Of a stretch of 8,742 nt of DNA, positions 1 through 7,053 are shown in pieces; position 1 is the first letter of the stretch; the number at the start of each line of letters is the position of its first letter. The stretch comes from DAOQAU01 sp035354275 (GTDB lineage Bacteria; Cyanobacteriota; Vampirovibrionia; Gastranaerophilales; Gastranaerophilaceae). The position numbers were made by a program, and so were the translations under genes. Location: contig DAOQAU010000063.1 in assembly GCA_035354275.1 (NCBI GenBank), positions 1 to 8,742 on the forward strand. Direction: 5' to 3'. Under the pieces are notes generated by a model that had not been told where the DNA came from, did not search any database, and saw nothing but the letters and a program-made list of their open reading frames with translations.

Positions 1-729
1 ATTGCAATGTCTTATACTCAAGCCGGAAAGCAAGATAAGGCAATAGAAGCTTATTCAAAAGTATTGGCACTAAAACCTAATCCTACATTGTACGAATATG
101 CCACTACGGGTAAAATGTGTTTGGAAACTCCTGATAAATGTAAAATTGGGGATGATTCCGGCGAATTGGAAAAAATGATTAGATACAATTATGGAAAGGG
201 TCTTTCAAATGCAGTCAGAAAAGACTTGGAGCAAAAAAGGCTTGATGTAATTAAGCAGGAAATGAATAGTGATAAAGAAATGGATAGTTATGATCTTAGA
301 AAATTTAAAGACTATTCAAATCAACGCTCTAAAATAGAGCAGCCGGAAAAACTTTCTATGACTGTTGAGGAAACCAATGCAACACTTCTTCAAAAAAGCG
401 AGCAGCCGAAACAACCTACAAATGATGAAATTGTAGCTGCGCTTAAGGTTTTAAATCAAGCAGGGCTTACAAATTTTGCAAATCCAATGGCTCAAGTTAA
501 TAATCCTATGTTGAATGCTCAAAGTGCTGAAATGGCACAGATGAGCATGATGCTTGGCGGTAATAATATGCAAAACAACAACAATAATAATGCGATGTTT
601 AATATGCTACCTTTTATGATGGCGCAAAAACCCAACGGCGAAAGCAGTTATACACCTCAGCTTATGCAGGCTATGATTATGAATTCAATGATGCCTGATT
701 TTAACTACAATCTTAATGAAAACAAATAA
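1..729 (+). CDS. TPR-repeat protein with Met/Asn/Gln-rich tail (5' partial)
   Basis: The reading frame is open from the first base, and the first ATG (position 7) lies inside a TPR helix pair, so the true start is very probably upstream and 242 C-terminal residues are visible. Residues 1-27 fit the second half of a tetratricopeptide repeat (A-x-x-Y-x-x-x-G-x-x-x-x-A-I-x-x-Y-x-x-x-L-x-L-x-P pattern). A charged, probably helical middle (about 50-145) follows, then a low-complexity tail (about 160-242) rich in Met, Asn and Gln, with six Asn in a row at 192-197. No catalytic motif is visible in the part present. TPRs usually mediate protein-protein contacts. The gene ends 14 nt before fliW on the same strand, so co-transcription is likely and a link to flagella is possible but unproven. 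The TPR call is fairly secure; the cellular role is unknown. Confidence 0.75.
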   Translation: MAMSYTQAGKQDKAIEAYSKVLALKPNPTLYEYATTGKMCLETPDKCKIGDDSGELEKMIRYNYGKGLSNAVRKDLEQKRLDVIKQEMNSDKEMDSYDLRKFKDYSNQRSKIEQPEKLSMTVEETNATLLQKSEQPKQPTNDEIVAALKVLNQAGLTNFANPMAQVNNPMLNAQSAEMAQMSMMLGGNNMQNNNNNNAMFNMLPFMMAQKPNGESSYTPQLMQAMIMNSMMPDFNYNLNENK

Positions 730-743
730 AAAGAGAGAAAATT

Positions 744-1184
744 ATGAAAATAAAAACAACAAGATTTGGCGAAATAGAAGTTTCAGAAAAATTCATTTTT
801 GATTTTTCCGAGCCAATTATAGGATATGAAAAAGAGAAACAATTTGCACTTATCGAACACAAAGAAAATTCGGCTTTCAGGTGGCTTCAAGCTGTCGATT
901 TCCCCGAAGTTGCTTTTGTGGTTACAGTTCCGGGTTTTTTCGGGATAGATTATTCTTTTGAGCTTCCCGAAACGACACAAGAAACACTTGGAATAAAAGA
1001 AGCCGAAGATATTTTGTCGCTTAATATTGTTGTAATCCCGCGCGAAAACCCGCGCAAGTCAACGGTAAACCTTCTTGCGCCTATTATTATTAACATAAAA
1101 AATAATAAGGCAGGACAAATTGTTCTTAATAGCAATGATTTTCCCGTAGATTTTCCTTTATTTGAAAAAGAGGCAGTATGCTAG
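744..1184 (+). CDS. fliW: Flagellar assembly factor FliW
   Basis: FliW is a small cytoplasmic protein that binds either flagellin or CsrA; when flagellin is exported, freed FliW antagonises CsrA and lifts repression of flagellin translation. At 146 residues the length is normal for the family. Recognisable family features are the N-terminal TRFGEIEV strand, the IIGYEKEKQFALIEH segment, F-x-WLQAVDFPEVAFVV in the centre (about 45-60), and TVNLLAPIIIN (about 107-117) followed by G-Q-I-V-L near the C-terminus. Start: ATG at 744 with only a weak purine-rich AGAGAG upstream; it begins at the conserved family N-terminus. The stop codon lies inside the start of csrA (7-nt overlap), the classic fliW-csrA arrangement and strong support for both calls. 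Confidence 0.95.
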   Translation: MKIKTTRFGEIEVSEKFIFDFSEPIIGYEKEKQFALIEHKENSAFRWLQAVDFPEVAFVVTVPGFFGIDYSFELPETTQETLGIKEAEDILSLNIVVIPRENPRKSTVNLLAPIIINIKNNKAGQIVLNSNDFPVDFPLFEKEAVC

Positions 1185-1456
1185 TTTTATCCAGAAAAAA
1201 CGGACAAAAAATTATAATAAATGATGACATCGAGATTACAATTTTGGAATCTCGGTTTGATCATTGCAAAATTGCTATAGAAGCACCCAAAAGTGTTAAA
1301 ATATACAGGGAAGAAGTTTATAAACAAATTCAGTTTGCAAATACAATGAGCAATAAAACATCGCTTGAAAGCCTTGATTCTTTAACTTCTTTAATGCAGG
1401 CACAAAATGACATAATGCCTGAAAAAACCAATAAAATATTTATAAAAAAGAAATAA
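1178..1456 (+). CDS. csrA: Carbon storage regulator CsrA (RsmA), C-terminally extended
   Basis: CsrA is a dimeric RNA-binding protein that recognises GGA motifs, often in hairpin loops or over Shine-Dalgarno sites, and blocks translation. MLVLSRKNGQ at the start, the APK-x-V segment (36-40) and YREEVYKQIQ (43-52) are diagnostic. The RNA-contacting residues L4, R6 and R44 are present. The usual glycine of the RIGI strand is Ala33 here, a mild change. The protein is 92 residues against about 61 in E. coli: residues 56-92 form a Ser/Leu-rich then Lys-rich extension. C-terminal extensions are known in FliW-controlled CsrA proteins such as that of Bacillus subtilis, where FliW binds outside the RNA site. 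AGAGG at 1169-1173, 4 nt before the ATG and inside fliW, supports this start and coupled translation. Confidence 0.96.
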   Translation: MLVLSRKNGQKIIINDDIEITILESRFDHCKIAIEAPKSVKIYREEVYKQIQFANTMSNKTSLESLDSLTSLMQAQNDIMPEKTNKIFIKKK

Positions 1457-1458
1457 TT

Positions 1459-2055
1459 ATGGTGTCAGAATTACTTTATCAAGTCGCAAAGGAAAAATTT
1501 TTGTCGGGTGATATTTCATCTGTTCAAAAGTTTTTTGAAGAAAATTCTTATTTTTTGGAGTTGGCTTATTGCAAAATGCTTTCAGGGAAATTAAAAGAAG
1601 CAAAAGAAATTTTCTCCAAAAATAGTGAGGACGATTTGAGGGCAGATTGGGGGAAAAGATTTATTCAATTTATTGAAGGGCATGTAACTACTGCTCCTAC
1701 ATATTTTCAGATAAGAAATTTTCTTGAAATCGATTTGAATTTACTTATTAAAGCAGGCAGAGCCGATTATGTCGAAAATATTATAAACGGTGCCGATATT
1801 TTCTACTCTGTAAACCCTGAAAGTTATAAATTTATTGCCAGAGTAATGTATAATAATGATTTTATTGATTTGGCTTTATATTTTTTGGGCAAAGCAAAGG
1901 AAAATTTTTATTACGACCCTGAAATGCATCTTATTTTTGCAAATTGTTATCTAAAAAAGGGGCAAAAAGAACTCGCAAAGCAGTCTGTAAATAACTGCCT
2001 GTCGATTTTACCGGAATACGCACCGGCTAAAAAACTCTCCTTACAATTAATGTAA
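1459..2055 (+). CDS. TPR-like helical repeat protein of unknown function
   Basis: This 198-residue, probably cytoplasmic protein has no signal peptide or membrane segment. It starts 2 nt after the csrA stop, so it is almost certainly in the fliW-csrA operon. Helical-repeat character is clear: residues about 32-50 (LELAYCKMLSGKLKEAKEIF) and about 153-185 (PEMHLIFANCYLKKGQKELAKQ, ending in SILPEYAPA) match the TPR pattern, with a degenerate unit near 120-145. The middle (about 60-115) is divergent. No enzymatic motif is visible. Its position directly behind csrA suggests an accessory role in flagellar assembly or post-transcriptional control, but this is inference from context only. The ribosome binding site is poor (A-rich), so translation may depend on coupling to csrA. 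Confidence 0.8.
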   Translation: MVSELLYQVAKEKFLSGDISSVQKFFEENSYFLELAYCKMLSGKLKEAKEIFSKNSEDDLRADWGKRFIQFIEGHVTTAPTYFQIRNFLEIDLNLLIKAGRADYVENIINGADIFYSVNPESYKFIARVMYNNDFIDLALYFLGKAKENFYYDPEMHLIFANCYLKKGQKELAKQSVNNCLSILPEYAPAKKLSLQLM

Positions 2056-2083
2056 TATTTTTTTTATATGCGATAATTTATTT

Positions 2084-5044
2084 ATGAATGAAAAAATTAT
2101 TATAACAGGGGCTAAGGAGCATAATTTAAAAAACGTTTCTCTTGAGCTGCCGAAAAATGAATTAATTGTATTTACGGGAGTTTCAGGCTCGGGTAAAAGT
2201 TCGCTTGCTTTTGATACGATTTTTGCAGAAGGACAAAGGCGATATGTTGAAAGTCTTTCAACATACGCACGCCAGTTTTTGGGACAAATGGACAAACCTA
2301 ATGTCGAACACATTGAAGGTCTTTCTCCGTCTATTTCCATAGACCAGAAGTCAACCAGTAACAATCCGCGTTCGACTGTCGGAACGGTTACCGAAATTTA
2401 TGACTATCTCAGACTTTTGTATGCAAGAATCGGTACTCCTTACTGCCCGGAGTGTGGAGATGAAATTAAGCCTCAAACAATAGATGAAATCGTTGATAAA
2501 ATTTTGGGATTAGGTGAAGGAGCCAAAATCCAAATTTTGGCACCTATAGCCCGCGGGAAAAAAGGCGAATTCCAGTCAACGTTTGAAGAATTAAGACAGG
2601 AAGGCTTTGTCCGCGTTAAAGTTGATGGTCAGATTTTTAACCTTGATGAAGACGAAATCAAACTTGAAAAAAATATTAAACATACGATTCATGTTGTGGT
2701 GGACAGAATTGTGGTTAAAGACGAGGCAATATCAAGAATAGCAGACAGCGTTCAAATAGCCCTCAAAAAAGCCGACGGGATAATTATTGTGGATGTTGTC
2801 GAATATACCCCCCACCCCAGCCCTCCCCCGCAAGGGGGGAGGGAGCAAAATTTAACCAATCCCTCGCCCCTTGCGGGAGAGGGAGAATTTCATGGCGAGG
2901 CTACGAGCCATAGAAATTTAGGTGAGGGGTCAAAAGAAATTATCTTCAGCGAAAAACTTTCCTGTCCGAAATGTAACTTAAGTTTTGAAGAACTTGCACC
3001 CAGGATTTTTAGTTTTAACAATCCTTATGGTGCGTGCGAAAGATGCTCGGGGCTTGGTGCCGACAATGTAGTTAACCCTAATCTGGTTATTCCCGATAGA
3101 AAAAAATCACTCTCGCAAGGAGCGATTTACCCTTGGGCAAAAACAACAAACCAATATTATGCCGATTTGATAAATTCCGTTTGCGAGTATTACGGCATTG
3201 ATAAAGACAAATCCTTTGAAGATTTAACCCAAGATGAGCAAAATATAATCTTATACGGCGGTGATGACGAGCTTATTAAAATAAGGGTGAAAGATTTTGT
3301 GACAAAAAGATATGGCACACATTATATGAAATTCCCCGGTGTTATCAATTATCTGGAGAAAAAATATAAGGAAAATATAGATTCCGAATATTGGTCAAGC
3401 GAAATCCAAAAGTATATGATTACAACACCTTGCACCGCTTGCGGAGGAGCAAGGCTTAAACCGTTTCCGCTTGCGGTAAAAATTAATGATAAAAACATTT
3501 ATGAATTCACTTTATTGCCCATAGATGAAGCATTTAACTTCATTTCAGATTTGTTTTTGGAATTGAGTGACTATCAAATGAAAATTGCAAAGCAGGTTTT
3601 AGAAGAAATTCGTGACAGACTTAAATTTTTGCTTGATGTCGGGCTTAATTATCTTACTCTTGCAAGAATGGCAGGCACTTTATCAGGTGGTGAGGCTCAG
3701 AGAATAAGGCTCGCGACCCAAATAGGAAGCGGACTTTCCGGAGTGCTTTATGTGCTTGACGAGCCTTCAATCGGGCTTCATCAGCGGGACAATGACAGGT
3801 TAATTCAGACTTTGATAAAATTGAGAAATCTCGGAAACACTTTGATTGTGGTCGAGCACGATGAAGAAACAATTAAACACGCAGATTACATTGTGGATAT
3901 AGGACCTAATGCGGGAATTAACGGCGGTGAAATTGTCGCAAAAGGCAGTATTGATGATATTGTGAACTGTAAAAAATCAATTACGGGTAAATATTTAAGC
4001 GGCGAAAAAACAATTCCTGTTCCGCAAAAAAAACGAGAAGGAAGCGGGCATTTTTTACGGGTAAAAAATGCCCGACTTAACAACTTAAAAAATATCGATG
4101 TTGATGTTCCGCTGGGTAGAATTTCTGTACTCACAGGGGTTTCAGGCTCGGGAAAATCAACACTGATGCAGGATTTAATTTATGAATATGCAAAGTATAA
4201 ATTGCTTAAAAATAAGCCAAAGCCTCAAGGAATTGACGAGATTGAAGGATTTGAACATATTGATAAGGTTATCGATATTGATCAATCGCCTATAGGAAGA
4301 ACTCCTCGCTCAAATCCTGCAACTTATACGGATGTTTTTACCCATATTCGTGATTTATATTCAAGGACAAACGAGGCAAGGGTCAGGGGGTACAAGCCCG
4401 GAAGATTTAGCTTTAATGTTAAGGGCGGACGCTGCGAAGCTTGTAAGGGTGATGGCGTTTTGAAAATCGAAATGAATTTTTTGTCTGATGTTTATGTTAA
4501 ATGCGATGTTTGTAAAGGGAAACGCTATAACAGAGAAACTTTGGAAGTCAAATACAAAGGAAAAACAATTTCTGATGTGCTTGAAATGAGTGTGGGCGAG
4601 GCTTTGGAATTTTTTGAAAATATTCCTTCGATTAAAAATAAGTTAAAAACTTTAAATGATGTAGGGCTTGATTATATTAAACTCGGGCAGAGCGCAACAA
4701 CGCTTTCAGGCGGTGAAGCACAGAGGATTAAACTCGCATCCGAATTAAATAAAAGGGCAACGGGAAAAACCTTGTATTTGTTGGATGAGCCTTCGGTTGG
4801 TCTGCACTGGTATGATTTGGATAAATTAATTAAAATATTGCAAAAGCTTGCAGACAGCGGAAATACAATTTTGATAATTGAGCACAATATGGATTTAATT
4901 AAAATTGCAGATTACATAATTGACTTAGGCCCTGAAGGCGGAAATGCCGGCGGAGAAATTGTTGCAACAGGCAGTCCAAAAGAGGTGAGCGAAATGGAAA
5001 AATCTCACACAGGAAAATATTTAAAAAAGGTTTTTAACTCTTAA
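2084..5044 (+). CDS. uvrA: Excinuclease ABC subunit UvrA with in-frame repeat insertion
   Basis: UvrA is the dimeric ATPase that finds bulky DNA lesions and loads UvrB in nucleotide excision repair. Both ABC modules are complete: Walker A G32-S39 (GVSGSGKS) and G685-S692; signature LSGGEAQR at 533-540 and 874-881; Walker B with catalytic Asp-Glu at D559-E560 and D901-E902. Zinc finger 1 uses C294, C297, C318 and C321; zinc finger 2 uses C784, C787, C807 and C810. The length is 986 residues against 940 in E. coli. Most of the excess is a Pro/Gly-rich stretch, T242-S283, between the UvrB-binding region and zinc finger 1, encoded by a palindromic repeat element annotated separately. No frame is lost and every key residue remains, so the gene looks functional. 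No clear Shine-Dalgarno precedes ATG 2084, but no in-frame alternative start exists nearby. The stop overlaps the convergent ald stop. Confidence 0.97.
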   Translation: MNEKIIITGAKEHNLKNVSLELPKNELIVFTGVSGSGKSSLAFDTIFAEGQRRYVESLSTYARQFLGQMDKPNVEHIEGLSPSISIDQKSTSNNPRSTVGTVTEIYDYLRLLYARIGTPYCPECGDEIKPQTIDEIVDKILGLGEGAKIQILAPIARGKKGEFQSTFEELRQEGFVRVKVDGQIFNLDEDEIKLEKNIKHTIHVVVDRIVVKDEAISRIADSVQIALKKADGIIIVDVVEYTPHPSPPPQGGREQNLTNPSPLAGEGEFHGEATSHRNLGEGSKEIIFSEKLSCPKCNLSFEELAPRIFSFNNPYGACERCSGLGADNVVNPNLVIPDRKKSLSQGAIYPWAKTTNQYYADLINSVCEYYGIDKDKSFEDLTQDEQNIILYGGDDELIKIRVKDFVTKRYGTHYMKFPGVINYLEKKYKENIDSEYWSSEIQKYMITTPCTACGGARLKPFPLAVKINDKNIYEFTLLPIDEAFNFISDLFLELSDYQMKIAKQVLEEIRDRLKFLLDVGLNYLTLARMAGTLSGGEAQRIRLATQIGSGLSGVLYVLDEPSIGLHQRDNDRLIQTLIKLRNLGNTLIVVEHDEETIKHADYIVDIGPNAGINGGEIVAKGSIDDIVNCKKSITGKYLSGEKTIPVPQKKREGSGHFLRVKNARLNNLKNIDVDVPLGRISVLTGVSGSGKSTLMQDLIYEYAKYKLLKNKPKPQGIDEIEGFEHIDKVIDIDQSPIGRTPRSNPATYTDVFTHIRDLYSRTNEARVRGYKPGRFSFNVKGGRCEACKGDGVLKIEMNFLSDVYVKCDVCKGKRYNRETLEVKYKGKTISDVLEMSVGEALEFFENIPSIKNKLKTLNDVGLDYIKLGQSATTLSGGEAQRIKLASELNKRATGKTLYLLDEPSVGLHWYDLDKLIKILQKLADSGNTILIIEHNMDLIKIADYIIDLGPEGGNAGGEIVATGSPKEVSEMEKSHTGKYLKKVFNS
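2807..2930 (+). repeat. Palindromic repeat element (MITE/RPE-like) inserted in uvrA
   Basis: A 124-bp block has about 60% G+C by hand count, against AT-rich flanks. Its ends are imperfect inverted repeats: ACCCCCCACC on the left, and GGTGAGGGGT on the right (reverse complement ACCCCTCACC). Inside are three hairpins. Hairpin 1 has 9-bp arms (2821-2829 with 2835-2843) around GCAAG. Hairpin 2 (2860-2884) is an inverted relative of hairpin 1, with the same GCAAGGGG core read in reverse. Hairpin 3 pairs AATTTCATGGC (2886-2896) with 2907-2918 apart from one bulged A. It is read through in frame as a Pro/Gly-rich peptide starting TPHPSPPPQGG and including NPSPLAGEGE. No target-site duplication is clear. 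The organisation recalls Rickettsia palindromic elements and the widespread GC-rich palindromes translated as PHPSP..QG; family identity and mobility are inferred. Confidence 0.8.
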
Positions 5045-6162
5045 AAGCCAATTATTTGTGATAATTCGGTGTGTTCTAAGCCTAAAGATTCTGCAACAGG
5101 CTCTGAAACAAGGTGCCCCTGGCAGGTATTTACACCTTTTGCAAGTTCAGAACAGGATTTTGCCGCTTTGATGAAGCCTTTGTTCGCAAGATTGAGTGCA
5201 TAAGGAAGTGTTGCGTTTGTAAGTGCAATGGTCGAAGTTCTTGCAACGGCTCCCGGAATATTTGCAACAGAGTAGTGCATTACACCGTGTTTTTCATAAA
5301 CGGGATTTTCGTGAGTTGTAACTTTGTCTATTGTTTCGAAAATTCCGCCCTGATCTATCGCAACATCAACTATAACAGCACCTTTTTTCATCTTTTTAAC
5401 GGTTTCTTCGCTGACTAAATGCGGGGCTTTTGCGCCCGGAATCAGGACCGCACCTATCATCAAATCAGCTCTTTTGGCACATTCTTCGATATTTAAACTG
5501 TTTGACATCAAAGTTGTTACTTTGCCGTGGAAAATATCGTCAAAATATCTTAGTTTATGGAGGTTTAAATCAATTACTGTAACGTTTGCGCCCATTCCGT
5601 AAGCTATTTTTGTTGCATTTAAGCCGACAACACCTGCTCCGACAATTACGACTTCGGCAGGCGGAACACCTGGAACTCCACCTAGCAAAACGCCTCTGCC
5701 GCCATGCGGATTTTCAAGGAATGATGCACCTATTTGGACTGCCATTCTTCCTGCAATTTCGCTCATTGGAGTTAAAAGAGGAAGCTCGCCGCATTCTTTT
5801 TGAATTGTTTCATAGGCAATTCCCGTTACTTTGCGTTTTAAAAGAGCTTTGGTTAATTCAGGCTCTACGGCAAGGTGCAGATAGGTAAATATAAGTTGCC
5901 CTTCTTTCATCAGTCCGTATTCGCTTGGCTGCGGCTCTTTTACTTTAATTATCATTTCAGACTTTTGATAGACTTCTTCTATGGTCGGAAGTATAACAGC
6001 ACCGATTTTTTCATATTCTTCATCTGTAAAACCGCTGCCTAATCCGGCGGTTGTTTGCACAAAGACTTTGTGACCGTTTTCAATTAAGGTTTTTGCTCCT
6101 GAGGGGGTCAGAGAAACTCTGTTTTCCCAACTTTTTATTTCTTTTGGAACTCCTATAATCAT
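5041..6162 (-). CDS. ald: Alanine dehydrogenase
   Basis: The enzyme catalyses NAD-dependent interconversion of L-alanine with pyruvate and ammonium in the cytoplasm. At 373 residues it has the family's usual length and begins with the characteristic MIIGVPKEIK. Residues aligned with the well-studied mycobacterial enzyme are in place: substrate-binding R15 and K75 (in KVKEP), catalytic H96 and D270, and the nucleotide-binding glycine motif GAGVVG at 175-180 with the acidic D198 that selects NAD(H). GGRGVLLGGVPGVPPA before the Rossmann fold is also typical. The start ATG is preceded by a perfect AGGAGG (6169-6174) 6 nt away, inside the last codons of pyrF; pyrF stop and ald start share one base (TAATG), so the two are translationally coupled. 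The gene converges on uvrA with a 4-nt overlap of stop codons and no visible terminator. Confidence 0.97.
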   Translation of the reverse strand: MIIGVPKEIKSWENRVSLTPSGAKTLIENGHKVFVQTTAGLGSGFTDEEYEKIGAVILPTIEEVYQKSEMIIKVKEPQPSEYGLMKEGQLIFTYLHLAVEPELTKALLKRKVTGIAYETIQKECGELPLLTPMSEIAGRMAVQIGASFLENPHGGRGVLLGGVPGVPPAEVVIVGAGVVGLNATKIAYGMGANVTVIDLNLHKLRYFDDIFHGKVTTLMSNSLNIEECAKRADLMIGAVLIPGAKAPHLVSEETVKKMKKGAVIVDVAIDQGGIFETIDKVTTHENPVYEKHGVMHYSVANIPGAVARTSTIALTNATLPYALNLANKGFIKAAKSCSELAKGVNTCQGHLVSEPVAESLGLEHTELSQIIGF

Positions 6163-6929
6163 TATCTTCCTCCTAAAATAACCTGTTCGTTCAGTGCAGT
6201 GTTGATTTCATCTATAATTAAATTTACGGCCGCGATTCTATCAGGGGCTTCTGTAACAGGACGTCCTATAACAAGATAATCCACTCCTGCATTAATTGCT
6301 TCAGTCGGAGTATCAACCCTTACCTGGTCGTTTACCGCCGCCCATGTGGGTCTTGTTGCAGAGCACATGATTATAAAATCATCTCCCAATTCGTTTCTTA
6401 TTTTTCTAGCTTCTGCGGCACTTGCCACAATTCCGTCAAGGCCAGTTTCTTTTGCCATTAAAGCAAGCTGCATAATGTATTCTTCTATGTTTTTGTCAAC
6501 ACATAATTCCTGTGTTAGGGTTCTTTGACCAAAACTTGATAATAAACTTACACCTAAAATAGTCGGAGGCTCTGTATTAAGATCTTTTGAAGTTTCTTTT
6601 GCCGCTTTTACAACTTGTGAGACCATTTTTGAACCGCCTTGTAAATGTATATTGAAAAAATCAATATTACGTTTCACTAAATTGGCACAGGCATGCGCAA
6701 CTGTATTTGGAATATCATGAAATTTTAAGTCGCAATAAACTTTGCCCCCTGTTTCTTTAACCATTTTTATGGCTTCAAAACCGCAGCTTGTAAGTAACTG
6801 TAATCCAACCTTAAAAAAGCCTACGTAATCTTTTAATTCGGTTACAATATCCTTTGCGGTATTAATATTGTCAACATCCAAAGCTAAAACAATACGATCT
6901 TTGGCACTTGCAGGTTTTGTGATTTTCAT
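6162..6929 (-). CDS. pyrF: Orotidine 5'-phosphate decarboxylase
   Basis: PyrF performs the last step of de novo UMP synthesis, decarboxylating OMP. Using the ATG at 6929, the protein has 255 residues. Visible motifs are LALDVDN (D18), FFKVGLQ (K40), the catalytic DLKFHDIPNT block with D67, K69 and D72, and the phosphate-binding TRPTWAAVNDQVRV...YLVIGRP near the C-terminus. The order fits the longer bacterial PyrF subfamily. A longer version could begin at a TTG (6950), adding MCYFGGK, but GGGGG lies 4 nt before ATG 6929 and sits inside that extension, and the family N-terminus fits the shorter form, so I prefer 6929. It is first in a pyrF-ald operon; a promoter lies at 6961-6989. Nothing else of the pyrimidine pathway is in the window. 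Confidence 0.96.
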   Translation of the reverse strand: MKITKPASAKDRIVLALDVDNINTAKDIVTELKDYVGFFKVGLQLLTSCGFEAIKMVKETGGKVYCDLKFHDIPNTVAHACANLVKRNIDFFNIHLQGGSKMVSQVVKAAKETSKDLNTEPPTILGVSLLSSFGQRTLTQELCVDKNIEEYIMQLALMAKETGLDGIVASAAEARKIRNELGDDFIIMCSATRPTWAAVNDQVRVDTPTEAINAGVDYLVIGRPVTEAPDRIAAVNLIIDEINTALNEQVILGGR

Positions 6930-6960
6930 TTTTCCCCCAAAATAACACAATTAATAATAA

Positions 6961-6989
6961 ATACTACCACTTAGCCAATCTAAAATCAA
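6961..6989 (-). promoter_or_regulatory. Probable sigma70-type promoter of pyrF-ald
   Basis: Read on the minus strand: -35 TTGATT (6984-6989), 17-nt spacer, -10 TAGTAT (6961-6966). Transcription should start near 6953-6955, leaving a leader of about 25 nt before ATG 6929. The TTG alternative start of pyrF would leave almost no leader, another reason to prefer the ATG. Confidence 0.55.
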
Positions 6990-7003
6990 GAGGGGATTGC
7001 AGA

Positions 7004-7032
7004 TTGATTTTTTAAGTAAAATACTTTAAAAT
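7004..7032 (+). promoter_or_regulatory. Probable sigma70-type promoter of the 7054 gene
   Basis: -35 TTGATT (7004-7009), 17-nt spacer, -10 TAAAAT (7027-7032), followed by a short leader and AGAGGT 6 nt before ATG 7054. It is back-to-back with the pyrF promoter: the two -35 boxes form an inverted repeat (AATCAA / TTGATT) separated by 14 nt. Confidence 0.5.
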
Positions 7033-7053
7033 TGTTTTTGTAAGAGGTATTTT

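Noticed and set aside
2056..2083. Dedicated uvrA promoter in the 28-nt gap
   Set aside because: TA-rich hexamers are present, but no convincing -35 at 16-18 nt was found upstream; read-through from the csrA operon is equally plausible.
2807..2930. Frameshift or pseudogene in uvrA caused by an insertion
   Set aside because: The frame continues without a stop to the normal UvrA C-terminus, and all motifs on both sides are intact.
6930..6950. Seven-residue N-terminal extension of PyrF from a TTG codon
   Set aside because: GGGGG at the right distance from ATG 6929 lies inside this extension, and the proposed promoter would leave almost no leader for the TTG.
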